Below, piece by piece: positions 43,765 through 57,400 of a stretch of DNA of 64,000 bases. Position 1 is the first letter of the stretch. Each line of letters begins with the position of its first letter. The position numbers and the translations under genes are program-made. The notes under the pieces are model-generated. The model had not been told where the DNA came from. It ran no database searches and worked only from the letters and a program-made list of their open reading frames with translations. This DNA comes from Hormiphora californensis (Eukaryota; Ctenophora; Tentaculata; Cydippida; Pleurobrachiidae), in assembly GCA_020137815.1 (NCBI GenBank), contig CM035354.1, positions 1,986,495 to 2,050,494 on the forward strand. Reading direction: 5' to 3'.

Positions 43765-46700
43765 ATGAATGGGGCAAGTAACAAGAAGAAGATAAAGCTT
43801 TGCAATGTGACCCTTGAGCTAACTCCCACAAGACCCACGGAACTAGATCACATCTTTCTGGAAGATGTTATATCCAGTGGAGGACATGATAACAAAAGTC
43901 AAGCTGAGGACAGCGACTCCAAATGTTTCTCAACACCAAACCGAACTGGTGCACCGTCCTCGCAGATCCCTCATAAATCACCCTTTTCCATATCATCACA
44001 TAAAGCAGAGGTTTCAAAAACTTTTTATAGATTTTGTTTTACCCAGTCAGATTCTATAATATTCAATTGAAAAACTAAATAACATGCCTCTGTTTCAGAA
44101 CCAAACGTCCCCGTTTACCTCTCCCTACTCGAGTACACCGATATCAGGAAATGTTAGCATTTCCCGCTCCTTCGATACACCCTCCTTCCATTCCCCCATC
44201 TTCAAACCGGACACATCGTCTTTCAACACACTTGAGGTTCGTATATACAACATTTTAATTCTAAATTGGAATTTGACGAACGCTAAATCACTATTTGAAC
44301 TGAGTATCAGGGGGTACAATGTTGGTTTAGATAAAGTACAAACCAAACACTATATTCGTTTTATTCGTATTAGATTAGACTATCTGTACCAGGAACCGAC
44401 CGAATCAGGAAATACTGGTCCCTGATTGGTTGATAACTAGTCACGTAACCTAAATTACGAGTTCTGATTGGTTGTTTACTTGTTTCGGTCGGTTCCTAAT
44501 CTGTACTACTAGGTAGGGTCTTCCGATGTACCACTTTAATTGTGTTTTGTTCTCAGTTAACAGAGTTACTGCAGTTAAAACTGGTAAACTCGCCCTGTAT
44601 AAAGAGCGATACAATCCTGATATGGAATACTGACCTAGAAACCCCGCCCGCCCAAATTCCATCTCGGGATGTGCCTTGTACCCCTCCACGTACCACTCGC
44701 TCCAAACAGGTAATTTGTCTACAAATATTATTATCATGATTTTGTAGCTAGTGCTTTGAAAGCGATGTTTTCTGAATTTTATGAAGTTGCTATGAATTGT
44801 GTTTTTTACTTGGTAATGAAATTCCCCCTCTGCGCTAGCTCACTTATGCAATAATAGGGGTGACTTCGTAACCAAGTTTTTTACCCGTAACTCCCCTCAG
44901 TGGATAAACAAAAAGTTGTTTACGAGCCCCACCACAGCCGAGGTTGACATTAGTGCAACTAGCCTGGATAGCGAGGCCAACTGCTCAAAACGTGGCAATG
45001 ATCAGATCCCTCCGGAGGGGGGTGAGGTTGCTGTCAGTGTGTCTGTGGACATGGCAGAGTCCAGTTTCAGTGGACCGGTACAGGGTGATAATTCTGTTAT
45101 CATGGATGAAAGGAAGGAATCTTTGACCGAATCCAATTCTATGGTTGTAGGTGGACAGAATGAGAGCGGAGGCATAATTGATGGAGTTGGCGAAGGGAAG
45201 AAGATTTCATGTCAATCAGATCCCAACGCAAATGATACTGCTTCTTTCCATATTAAAGATGCAACATTCGAAGATGATTCTAAACAAGGGACTGCAAGTG
45301 AGGTCGTAGAAAAAGAAGACGAGGTTGTAGAACTGGACTCTCTAAGAGAATCAACTGTGCAACAGAAGGTAACTGCCCCGGAGATGAGTGACAGAGAGGA
45401 CGACTCACTTCCTGCATTCCGGTACCCAACCCAGGCACAGACGCAGTTCCAAGCTCCCCCTGAGGACCTTTTCAGCCAATGGACTGACGAATACTGGAGT
45501 AAGCTAAATGAGAAACTAAATGAGTTCACTGCTTCAAAATCAGGAGCATCCGAAACAACATTTTCAAAACCAGAATCCTGTCGTGAGGTACTTGAAAAAC
45601 CTGAAAGGCCTGCTTTGGTATCTGTTGAAAACTTGCAGCAAAGTCCAATAACATCACGAAAAAAAGAGCCTTCTGCAAGTTTGCCAAAGAAACCAGCTGA
45701 GCTAAAAAGTTCCAACAAAAAACCGCCATCTGGGAAGCAGAAGAGATCGATTTTTGGAACCGAGGACTTTTCAGACTTGAAATTAGCTACAACTGCTAAA
45801 AGTGCGGGTGGGCTTTTCGCAGGTGAAGATTTATCCGATCTTGACCTTACAAAAGGGTTTGGTGGATTTCAAAATGCCCGCTCCAACTTCTCTATGCCGA
45901 GCAAACCAGCCGGTTTTTCGACGGCGTCGGGGAAAAACGTATCCGTATCTAAATCTGCATTGGAAGCCATCCGTTCCTCTCAACTCCCCTCCGAAACAAA
46001 GAAATCATCTTCAAGTATCTTCGCCGAAGATTTCTCCGATCTCGACCAATTGAATCTTCCGTCACAAAGCGGCTTCAAAAGTGCTTCTTCCAAGCTGATA
46101 GCACCTTCACTCGGGGGTGGTTTTTCAACAGCGTCCGGAAAGAATGTCTCTGTCTCAGAAACTGCACTCAACCATATCAGGTCTTCTCAGATACCGGAAA
46201 AACCCTCGGACACAAAGAAATCATCTTCAAGTATCTTCGCCGAAGATTTCTCCGATCTTGACCAATTGAATCTTCCGTCACAAAGCGGTTTCAAAAGTGC
46301 TTCTTCCAAGCTGATAGCACCTTCACTCGGGGGTGGTTTTTCAACAGCGTCCGGAAAGAATGTCCCTGTCTCAGAAACTGCACTCAACCATATCCGGTCT
46401 TCTCAGATACCGGATAAACCGGAAACATCTTTTGGCGGGTTCGCTACGGCCTCCGGTAAAAACGTGTCCATTTCGAGCGAATCATTGAATCACATTAGGT
46501 CATCCCAGCTTCCCAATGATAATTCCATTCAGCTCGGAAAGATTGGAACGCTCAAACCCCAAACCACTGGATTCTCAACGGCTTCAGGGAAAAATGTTGG
46601 CGTGTCGGAAAGTGCACTGAGCCACATTCGATCATCCCAACAAGTGGTTTCAGGGTTTTCTACGGCGAGCAAAAAGCCTGTTTTACCTGATAAAACTGTT

Positions 46701-49700
46701 ACTCCAGTACGACCGCAATCAAGTATTTCCCGGACATCAGCACAGCGTCCATCGACCACAACTCTCCCAGTTAGCAGTAATGTAACTCCAATCAGGACCC
46801 TTGGTGGATTTACAACCCCTCAGGCAGTAGGTTCCTCCCGATCTACTCCAGTCTCAGCGGTGCCTGCTGTGTCTGAGAAGACCCGGAAACCTATCGAACC
46901 AATTACCGGACCATTGCGAAAACGAAGGTAATTGCTCAGCAATTATTGCAGTTTGTTTATTGTAGGATGGTTCCCCACTAAGGGAACCACTCTACCATAA
47001 TGAATATATATCGTGTGCATCTCATCATTAACATTATAATCTGACCAAAATTATCATCTATTCCCTCTTTTTTCAGGAGGCTTTCTCGAAACAGGGGTTT
47101 CACGAGCCCTGTTTTAAACACAGACAGAACACGTGGCATTATCTCGAGTTCGCCGATTAGCCACAGAAACCGTTCAGATCTCTCCCCGATCATTACCTCC
47201 CCCAATCTTGCAAGGTTAGTTTTGGGCTGATTTAGATTCAACTGTGACGACTGCACCAATTTACAGTATATTTATTTATTACAATCCCTCCTCCCTCCCT
47301 TCAGAGGAATTGCGGAAGAGCCAACTGATCAAGGGACATTCATTACCCCATACAACAAGAATAACCCACCAGCTGCTCCCCAAACTCCCAACTCCGTCCA
47401 ACCTTCCTCCAAATCTCTACTGTGGGGCACGGGAATCTCAGACCCTGACTCCTTCATAAAACACTCCACCGCCGCCCAGAACTCCACCGCCGCTCTCCAA
47501 CCTCCTGCACATTTCACGACCGAGGAATTGTTTGAGCTGGGTGTCTCCGTGGGTGCAGAGGAGATAACACCAGACAACTCGGAGAGTTTCCGATTTTCCC
47601 GACCTGACTACTTCACCCTCACCCAGTCGTCCACAGTACCCATCCCGGGTTGCGATGTGGTGGTGCACCTCAAGGAAAACTGTTCAGCTGGAATGGCGGA
47701 ATTCCGCACTGCCATGCTCGGTCTGCCCAAGATCAGAAAGGGATATCTTACCGAGGAGTGGTTTGCTAACCACTTTAGACTGGTTGTATGGAAGTGTGCG
47801 GGGCAGGAGAGGAGCCAACCTCACTCCTTCGCTGGACATTCACTGACCCCGGGCAATGTCATGTCACAGTTGCTATACAGGTAGGGAGATAGATACTTGT
47901 AGTGTCATAATATTGTAATCTTGATCTCTTTAACATGAATAAGTATTCCCGTTAAATACTCAAACGGGACATATATCACCACATGATACACACCTCAGGT
48001 ATAGCGTTGAGGTTGAGGAGGGAAGGAGATCTGCCCTGCGGAGGATCTGTGAGAAGGATGACACCCCCGGGAAACCCCTGACACTCTGTATCACGGCCAT
48101 CCTAAAAGATACAACAATTGAAGTCACTGATGGGTGGTATTGTCTGGTGTGTGAACTTGACACAGCCCTTTCAGTGCTGGTACAGAGAAAGGTATTCCAG
48201 GATATATTTTAATTTGGTGCTAGCAAATACGGGATTTAATTGTGAAGTTTATTGGCCGGTCAAATATCGACATCCCCCTTATCAGGTGTTGAGACCAGGA
48301 GTGAAGTTTATCAGCTTTCAAACTGCGGTAACTGGACCTCACAGCGATGGGATACCACCTTTACAAGCCCGAGAAACCCTCAAATTGAGGGTTAACTACA
48401 ATTGTGTCCGGCCGGTTGTGTGGTATGCTCCGCTTGGTTACACATCCGTTTCGGCCATGCCCGTCTTACCAGTTAGAGCGCTAAGAGAAGAGGGTGGGCT
48501 GGCGGCGTGTGTGGAGGTAGCTGTGATCAGGGAATATCCTACCATGTATCTAGAGACCACTGCTCAAGGTATTTTGATCACTTTGCCGGGCTACTTCCTA
48601 CTATGTAATTTCTTGCTTCGACCCTGTCTCACATAACAACCAATTCCCATTCAATGCACCTATATCATTATTGAGGAAGTTTTGTTTTCTCCTTCCGGCT
48701 GGACAAATGAGTAGACGTGGTTTTTATTGTAGAATAATAGCGTTATTCTACAATAAAAACCACGTCTACTCATTTGTCCAGCCGGAAGGAGAAAACAAAA
48801 CTTCCTCACTGATATGCGGCTAATAAACAATCAACCGATCCTTATTCTCTATATCATTATTGTTTTGGCACTGTAGACTGTAGAGCTACCTAACTCTTCG
48901 TCTAGGTAAAAAGTTTTTGACGGAAAGACAGAACGAAAAGCGGGCAGGGGAGTATGAGAGAACGAGGGAGAGAACGATCGAGCGTGTCAGTGCAGAGGTA
49001 GAGAAACAGGGCAGGAAAAGAAAGGTGACAAGGGAGGAGATAAAGAAGCTGGAGTCAGGTGAGAAAAGCGGGAATGGTGCCCGCTGGGGGCCTCTTTGGG
49101 GGCACCGGGAATGGTGCCCGTTGGGGGCCTCTCTGGGGGCACCGGGTGCCAACCTCCGGTCGCGGACGCTTGCACTTTTCTGACCCCTCAATTCCCATTG
49201 CTAGCACTTTTCAACCTGGGTCTTTGAAGGAGCTAATATGATCTGAAACACCCCTTTCTTCATTATCTTCTTTCATTATCTTCTTTTTCTCTCTTACCCC
49301 AGGCGCTGAGTTGTACGCAGCCCTACACGGTGATATGACATCTGTCTCTGACCTCCTATCTGACAGTCAGATGTCTGCTCTACGGGAATACCAAGATATC
49401 GCTATCAAGGAGATGCAGGATAAGGTAATGACTATAGGAACCGACCGAATCAGGAAATGCTGGTCCCTGATTGGCTGATAAGTAGTCACGTGACCTAAAT
49501 AACGAGTTCTGATTGGTTGTTACTTGTTTACTTGTTTCGGTCGGTTCCTGGTAATGACCCTCCTTGTGACCAGTCTCACACTCAAAATTTCAGTTAAATC
49601 CTCTCTTACCATCTTGAGTATATATTATACCAACTCACTAAATACCGTCTCTCTCTCTATTACTACCTGATTTCCCAAATACCGTAAAATTACCGTGGCC

Positions 49701-51192
49701 CTTTGTAAATCTAAATGATTACCACCTTGAATCTATCTTCTCCTAATAGATATCAGATGAGGTGAAAGAGAAGTGTCCGCCAAGGAAGATATCCCGGTTG
49801 GTAAAGTACAGGGTGGCCTGTTGCCACTCCTCCCAGCAACAACAGCCTGGGACTATCTTGACTGTGTGGAACCAGCAGACTCAACTGACATCTGGTAGGA
49901 TAGGAATCATTCAAATTACGTCAAACAACATAATTATACTAATATTTTGATTTGTTCGAACAAGCAAGTATATAAAGGAGGGTTAGAACATATAACAATT
50001 TAGTTATAGCGCAGTTCCATCACACAGTGTGAAATGATATCACACATTCCCCCCCCCCCTAGGCCGTGTTTACCAGATGACGAATGTGCTGCTAGGTCGA
50101 CACCGCACCCTCGCTACCACCCGCTCCACCTCCTACCGGGAAACACCCACCACCACCTTCCCCTTTCCTCCCCCCAAACCCCTCCTGACACCCCGGACAC
50201 TGGTTTCATCATCCTGCAGTGAGGTGGACTTGATGGGCCGGGTGTTGGAGGTCTCACCGGGCAGGGTGGTCCTGGGTGACACTGAGAGGGCTGTTGAGTG
50301 TGTTGTAGTAGGTGGTGACGAGGTTACAGCGGGTGTTGGGGTGTCAGTGACGGTGGTGAACCTCCAAGTGTTTGGGAAGAGATACAAAATTAATGAGAGG
50401 TCAACTGTGAGCACCTCTCCACGGGATCGGAAGTTGAAAGAACAGCTGGAGGAGTTCTCTAAATCACTTTCAGCCATAACCTCCCCGTCTCACTGGACGA
50501 CACTACTGACGAACCTGGCACACCCCGTACCTCCTGTGTGTAGTACTGGGAGTGATGACGAAATGTGGGATAGTATCCCCGATCTACCTCCATTGGAGGC
50601 CTTTAAATGTAGCACAGATCAAACCAGGTACCTGTGTTGTTAACTTGTTTCTGTTGTCTTGTACTGGGGGTTTACTGGTTTCTGTTCTCTTTCTCTTTTC
50701 TCTATTTAACTATCGCTCGCTACCTACCTTTCTACCTATCTCTCATACACATCTACAGACCGCTACAGATTGCATGTAATCGATGTGTGTGTGTGGGTAT
50801 GTTGAGCTATAATTATAATGTGTATGCGTTAGTTTGTAAGTCCGTCTATTTCCTGTCTGTCTGTCATTATGTGTACCTGTTCGGTGACCTCTCTGTGTAT
50901 TGTGTAGAAGGAGAGAGGATGCCCTGTTTATCCCAACCTGACCCATACAATCTCCAATCACAGGAACCTGACAAAGCCTCGTCCCTCCTCCTCCTCCACC
51001 CGTCCCGCCTCCTCCTCCTCCACCACCCGTCCCGCCCACTCCTCCTCCTCCACCCGTCCCGCCCACTCCTCCTCCACCATCCCTACCTTCTCAACAGATG
51101 ACCATATTGCGGAACTGAACTGTTCTACCCGGTGTGAGAAGGACTTTGTGACCCCTGTTAAACCATACGATTATAATGACATTTTTGATTAA
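43765..51192 (+). CDS. BRCA2: BRCA2 homologue, RAD51 loader in homologous recombination
   Basis: Exons 43765-44010, 44099-44236, 44557-44709, 44901-46927, 47077-47214, 47305-47880, 47999-48191, 48286-48568, 48906-49058, 49303-49424, 49750-49894, 50063-50627 and about 50908-51192. Phase was checked at most junctions. The large exon 4 holds five clear BRC repeats plus one degenerate. Exon 6 has the helical domain (LTEEWFANHFRLVVWKCAG, HSLTPGNVMSQLLYR). Exons 7-8 are OB1 (DGWYCLVCELD; VRPVVWYAPLGY; REYPTMYLE). Exon 9 and exon 10 start (AELYAAL) are a short charged coiled segment equal to the Tower. Exons 11-12 are OB2-OB3 (CSEVDLMGRVLEV). BRCA2 loads RAD51 on resected DNA with DSS1. The gene is shorter than in vertebrates. 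The last exon (Ser-rich SSSSTRPA repeats, ending PYDYNDIFD) is out of phase with exon 12 by my reading, so the C-terminus is uncertain. Confidence 0.93.
44390..44498. mobile_element. 109-bp hAT-like MITE, copy 3
   Basis: CAGGAACCGACCGAATCAGG...TTCGGTCGGTTCCTA with 8-bp flanks ATCTGTAC on both sides. It lies in BRCA2 intron 2, with the interior in the orientation opposite to copies 1 and 2. Confidence 0.92.
45909..46700 (+). repeat. BRC repeat array of BRCA2 with a 216-bp internal duplication
   Basis: Five units of the form GFSTASGKNV-x-VS-x2-AL-x2-IRSSQ begin near 45912, 46120, 46336, 46435 and 46570, with a decayed sixth (GFSTASKKPV) near 46650. F-x-T-A-S-G-K is the BRC core that mimics the RAD51 oligomerisation motif. 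Segments starting at 45996 and 46212 are nearly identical over 216 bp (72 codons), a recent in-frame duplication carrying a spacer SSSIFAEDFSDLDQL. The vertebrate second module (LFDE-like) is not seen directly after IRSSQ. Confidence 0.9.
48672..48808. mobile_element. 137-bp perfect hairpin element in BRCA2
   Basis: TGAGGAAGTTTTGTTTTCTC through GTAGAATAA pairs without visible mismatch with TTATTCTAC through GAGAAAACAAAACTTCCTCA. It lies in the intron between exons 8 and 9. A diverged end (AGAAGGAGAAAACAGAATTCC) occurs at about 57797. Confidence 0.85.
49435..49550. mobile_element. hAT-like MITE, copy 4, beside a BRCA2 splice donor
   Basis: AGGAACCGACCGAATC...TTCGGTCGGTTCCTG. The right flank is GTAATGAC (49551-49558). 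The same GTAATGAC forms the donor of exon 10 at 49425-49432, three bases before the element. The target duplication therefore copied the 5' splice site. Confidence 0.88.
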
Positions 51193-51452
51193 CTTATTTC
51201 CAGAGGTACGCCAATCAGAGAGGGATGTAATGTGGCTTCATAGATATATTGATTTTGAAGATGTTTACTTTTTTTGCTGTGCAAAATATGACACACACAC
51301 ACACACCACATTTTTGTTACGTTACCCTCTCACACGTTTTTTTAATTGTTATGTACATCAAATTTTTAGTTTAGCACGTAAAATGAACCGTTTTGATTCC
51401 CTTTCAACTTCCCCGTTTCGACCGTTACTAATCACACACCTGTATTTTAGTC

Positions 51453-54400
51453 ATGTTGACGCCAGGTCGCAGATCACGCCGGTCAATACTGACCCCCTCT
51501 AGATCGAACTCAAGGGTGGCAAGCCCTGCTCCTGCTGTCATTGAGAAACCACGGGTGAGTGCTTTTACATAAATCTTTTACCAGACAACTGAATATATCG
51601 CTTCCAGAAATGAGTTTTTTAACGCCTATTACACGTGTTTTATCACGCTTTACTTACCCATTCTAAACAGTTCGTTTCACTCATCCAGGTAATATCCGAG
51701 ACATCCCAATACAAACTGGAAACAATCCCTTGGTCTGTTCACTCTGTCGCCAGGGACAGTCTAAAGAAGAGACGGGCTACCCTCTCAGGCATATCTGACA
51801 GTCTGGGTTACGTGGCAGAGGGTAACAGGGTGGTGGTTTGGATGGTAACGGGGAATAAGATGTTTGAACTGGCACTACCTGACACGGTGGCTGCGGTCCA
51901 TCTGACTGAGGAAGGGGGCGCTGTTGTGAGGACAGTCCGGGGTGAAATACTCAGGTACAGATTTGGTAATGAAATTCCCCCTCTGCGCTAGGGGTGACTT
52001 CGTAACCAAGGTACAGATATCTTTTTACTACCAGGATTAGTAGCTTTTGTCGATATACACAAACGTAGGATACCCCCTCCAACATTGATATGAAACTTAC
52101 AAGCATGTACTGGCTCCCCCCCCCCCATTTTCTGGTTTGTCACGAAGTTTCCCCTTGAAACTCCACCTCTCTCCATCAGGTGGGCTCGAGTGGACCAGCC
52201 ACAGAGGTACCATACCCTGAAGGGTGTGGATGGGGTAGTGGACTCGACCCTTCACAAGGACGATGTGGTCCTCCTGGATGGGAGCCACTCTGTGTGGGTG
52301 TGCGGGAGGGGCGTACCGGCCACCCAACTAAACCCACAATCTACACTTGGAGGTAACTGGCGCGAGTATTCAACCTTATAATTACAAATAGCTTATCAAA
52401 TAACTTAATATTAATTAACCTACTAATTAATTAATTATTATCTCCCCTGAAGGAATATCCAGGAGGGTCAGTAGCATGTTCTGGGCTGCACCAGAATCCC
52501 AACTTGGTGAGGCACAACGTATTGTGTCCTGTGGTGATGTCGTGTTCGTTGTAGGATCAAGGGGAATCCAGCGTATCCACGAGAACGCGGTATGATACCC
52601 CCCTCGGCCTGAGCCTCCCCTGATAATCCATCCTCCACCGGCCACCTCCCCTGATAAGCCATCCTCCACCACCCCTCCCCTGATACCGCCCTCCCCTGGA
52701 AAGCCCCCAGATCCAGTATCATGAATCATGATACCACCCTCTCTCCCCTGATTCCCTTCTTTTAGCTGTCTTACATGTTCCACACTAAGTGTATACTGTA
52801 TAGGTACAATCCTCTCAATTACAACCCCGATACAGGTGACCTGGACTACTGATTTGGCCCCCCTTGTCTCTTCACCCAGTGTCAACATACTGGAAGCCGT
52901 GTAAGTACTACACATGTGTCCATAACTTGCACACGTGCATGGGTCTCAACTGTTAATAGGGCTCACACACAAGACACTTACACAATATATCTAGTGGGCT
53001 ACATGTCACAATACACGTGATACTACCTCCCAAACTATCTTGATGGCTCTGCAAGCAAGTCATGACATAGAAGCTCATTTATGCATATATCATCCGTAAC
53101 CCCTAGCCTCTATTACATACCATTTTGATTAGCCCTGTTCAATCCTCCTAATATCCTCCAGTAACCCTCTGTTATTCCTCTGTTAGCCCCCTAACATCCC
53201 CCCTAATTTCCTCAAGTATCTCTCTCCCATCCCTCCATTTACCCTCTCCCATCCCTGCAGTGCACACGAAGGATCCCTGAGATGTCTAATAGACGTGGAG
53301 GGAGAAGTGAGGATTGTTAGTTTGAGTGCCAACCACACAACCCTCCCTACATCCGTTGATTCCTCCCTTTCTATTGAGGTTGGTAGTAATCGGGGTAGTA
53401 CGGAGAGGGGGTAGTACTCGCCTGATACTTTCTGATTGGGCACAGTGCGATCCGAGGCCGGTGCGGTCAGCCGAGGCCGGTTGTTAATAACCAACTATTG
53501 AGGTGTCTGATGGGTTAAACATATATACCACTCTCCCACCCCCCAGGTAGATGATGTTGGTACGTCCCTGTGTCTCATGTCCCCACTCCCCATGCCCACC
53601 CCACTCTCCCACCCCAGGTTGATGATGTTGGTACGTCCCTGTGTCTCATATCCCCACTCCCCATGCCCACCCCACTCTCCCACCCCCAGGTAGATGATGT
53701 TGGTACGTCCCTGTGTCTCATATCCCCACTCCCCATGCCCACCCCACTCTCTCCCCCCAGGTAGATGATGTTGGTACGTCCCTGTGTCTCATATCCCCAC
53801 TCCCCATGCCCACCCCACTCTCCCACCCCCCAGGTAGATGATGTTGGTACGTCCCTGTGTCTCATATCCCCACTCCCCATGCCCACCCCACTCTCCACCC
53901 CAGGTAGATGATGTTGGTACGTCCCTGTGTCTCATATCCCCACTCCCCATGCCCACCCCACTCTCCCACCCCCAGGTAGATGATGTTGGTACGTCCCTGT
54001 GTCTCATATCCCCACTCCCCATGCCCACCCCACTCTCCCACCCCCAGGTAGATGATGTTGGTACGTCCCTGTGTCTCATATCCCCACTCCCCATGCCCAC
54101 CCCACTCTCCCACCCCAGGTAGATGATGTTGGTACGTCCCTGTGTCTCATATCCCCACTCCCCATGTCCACCCCACTCCCTCCCGCCAGGTAGATGATGT
54201 TGTTACGTCCCTGTGTCTCATATCCCCACTCCCCATGCCCACCCCACTCTCCCACCCCCAGGTAGATGATGTTGGTACGTCCCTGTGTCTCATATCCCCA
54301 CTCCCCATGCCCACCCCACTCTCCCACCCCCAGGTAGATGATGTTGGTACGTCCCTGTGTCTCATATCCCCACTCCCCATGCCCACCCCACTCTCCCACC

Positions 54401-57400
54401 CCCCAGGTAGATGATGTTGGTACGTCCCTGTGTCTCATATCCCCACTCCCCATGCCCACCCCACTCTCCCACCCCCCAGGTAGATGATGTTGGTACGTCC
54501 CTGTGTCTCATATCCCCACTCCCCATGCCCACCCCACTCTCCACCCCAGGTAGATGATGTTGGTACGTCCCTGTGTCTCATATCCCCACTCCCCATGCCC
54601 ACCCCACTCTCCCACCCCCCAGGTAGATGATGTTGGTACGTCCCTGTGTCTCATATCCCCACTCCCCATGCCCACCCCACTCTCCCACCCCCAGGTAGAT
54701 GATGTTGGTACGTCCCTGTGTCTCATATCCCCACTCCCCATGCCCACCCCACTCTCCCACCCCCAGGTAGATGATGTTGGTACGTCCCTGTGTCTCATAT
54801 CCCCACTCCCCATGCCCACCCCACTCTCCACCCCAGGTAGATGATGTTGGTACGTCCCTGTGTCTCATATCCCCACTCCCCATGCCCACCCCACTCTCCC
54901 ACCCCCCAGGTAGATGATGTTGGTACGTCCCTGTGTCTCATATCCCCACTCCCCATGCCCACCCCACTCTCCCACCCCCCAGGTAGATGATGTTGGTACG
55001 TCCCTGTGTCTCATATCCCCACTCCCCATGCCCACCCCACTCTCCCACCCCCCAGGTAGATGATGTTGGTACGTCCCTGTGTCTCATATCCCCACTCCCC
55101 ATGCCCACCCCACTCTCCCACCCCCCAGGTAGATGATGTTGGTACGTCCCTGTGTCTCATATCCCCACTCCCCATGCCCACCCCACTCTTCCACCCCCAG
55201 GTAGATGATGTTGGTACGTCCCTGTGTCTCATATCCCCACTCCCCATGCCCACCCCACTCTCCCACCCCCCAGGTAGATGATGTTGGTACGTCCCTGTGT
55301 CTCATATCCCCACTCCCCATGCCCACCCCACTCTCCCACCCCCCAGGTAGATGATGTTGGTACGTCCCTGTGTCTCATATCCCCACTCCCCATGCCCACC
55401 CCACTCTCCCACCCCAGGTAGATGATGTTGGTACGTCCCTGTGTCTCATATCCCCACTCCCCATGCCCACCCCACTCTTCCACCCCCAGGTAGATGATGT
55501 TGGTACGTCCCTGTGTCTCATATCCCCACTCCCCATGCCCACCCCACTCTCCACCCCAGGTAGATGATGTTGGTACGTCCCTGTGTCTCATATCCCCACT
55601 CCCCATGCCCACCCCACTCTCCCACCCCCAGGTAGATGATGTTGGTACGTCCCTGTGTCTCCTATCCCCACTGCCCATGCCCACCCCACTCTCCCACCCC
55701 AGGTAGATGATGTTGGTACGTCCCTGTGTCTCATATCCCCACTCCCCATGTCCACCCCACTCCCTCCCGCCAGGTTGATGATGTTGGTACGTCCCTGTGT
55801 CTCATATCCCCACTCCCCATGTCCACCCCACTCCCTCCCGCCAGGTAGATGATGTTGGTACGTCCCTGTGTCTCCTATCCCCACTCCCCATGCCCACCCC
55901 ACTCTCCCACCCCAGGTAGATGATGTTGGTACGTCCCTGTGTCTCATATCCCCACTCCCCATGTCCACCCCACTCCCTCCCGCCAGGTTGATGATGTTGG
56001 TACGTCCCTGTGTCTCATATCCCCACTCCCCATGCCCACCCCACTCTCCCACCCCAGGTAGATGATGTTGGTACGTCCCTGTGTCTCCTATCCCCACTCC
56101 CCATGCCCACCCCACTCTCCCACCCCCAGGTAGATAATGTTGGTACGTCCCTGTGTCTCCTCCAAGAAATGGCGGTGCTATATGTGGAGAGTGGGCCGTG
56201 CACCATAGTGAATCTGAAGAATGGAGTGGCAGTACCTGTACCTGTGGGCGATGAGTTGTGTGCCGCTCATAGTGGACCTGGCTGCTTCAACCTACTGTCT
56301 AGGTATAGTCGGACAGAGTTAGGAAACTTGGCCCTCCGTATTGAGTCACCTGACACTGTGCCGCACACAGTGTGTCCGTGCTCCGCACAATTCAACTCCT
56401 GAGTTTGGTTAAAAGTGTAGTTTTAAACCGAATCTTGATTCTTGAGTTTCTTCTAATTTGACTGTCTCTTTTCAGGAACTCTGGGGTATTAAAGTTGGTC
56501 GTTAAGGATGTGAAGACTACCGTCCAAGTGAAACCAGATGAGACACTAGAAAACAAGTTCTTGAGTGCCTTCAAGTGTTTCCTCGACTTTGGAGAGAGCG
56601 AGGAACAATCTACCCTCCAGGTACTATATTGTTCTGTTCTAACCCTCCTTTACATTTGCCGTGCGGGGCGCTGTGAAACAGGGTCGGGCAAGGCAAGGCT
56701 TAAACTATAATTCGGCTTTTCTATAGTAAATAAACTTTAGATTTATATAGTCTCTTGGATAATAGTTTTATTTTCGGGATAATCACACATTGATCCCGCT
56801 CTCAGGAGATTCTTGGTACAGGGGATGAGTGCCAGATAAACCAGATTGTTTCTGACCACGCTTCATTCCTTGTATCAGCAACACCTGCTGCTGACCCCCG
56901 GTGGAGCAGCAATGGCAGTGACTCTACACTCCCCATTACACCTGGTAGGTCATTTAATGACGTAATAATATCTCATGACGTCATAATTGTGACGTCATAA
57001 TGATGTTTATATCAATCATGAACCGACCGAATCAGGAAATACTGGTCTCTGATTGGCTGATAACCAGTCACGTGACCTAAATAACGAGTTCTGATTGGTC
57101 AATCTAACCTCCAACTATTATTGTACAGAGCTGCAGGTTGCCGAGAGGATTCGGAGGCTCCAGGGCCTGCTCCAATTCATTGTCACTACCCAGTACTTTG
57201 ATAATTACAGGGAGCACATCATGGATATTCTGATATCGGTGGAGAAATGTATTATTGCACAGGTAATCCGAGATAGAGATTAGATCATTATGACGTCATT
57301 GCTGTCCACTGACACGTCATAATGACACGTCATTACAGGTGTTGTGTGGGTGTAAAAGTGACATCTTGGCCACTGCCATCTCCCAAGCTGCGTCTGCTTT

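Noticed and set aside
53495-56206. Many overlapping plus and minus frames of 60-175 codons across the 72-bp array
   Set aside because: All arise from the repeat; minus-strand frames have no start context or homology. Only the splice-junction interpretation is supported.
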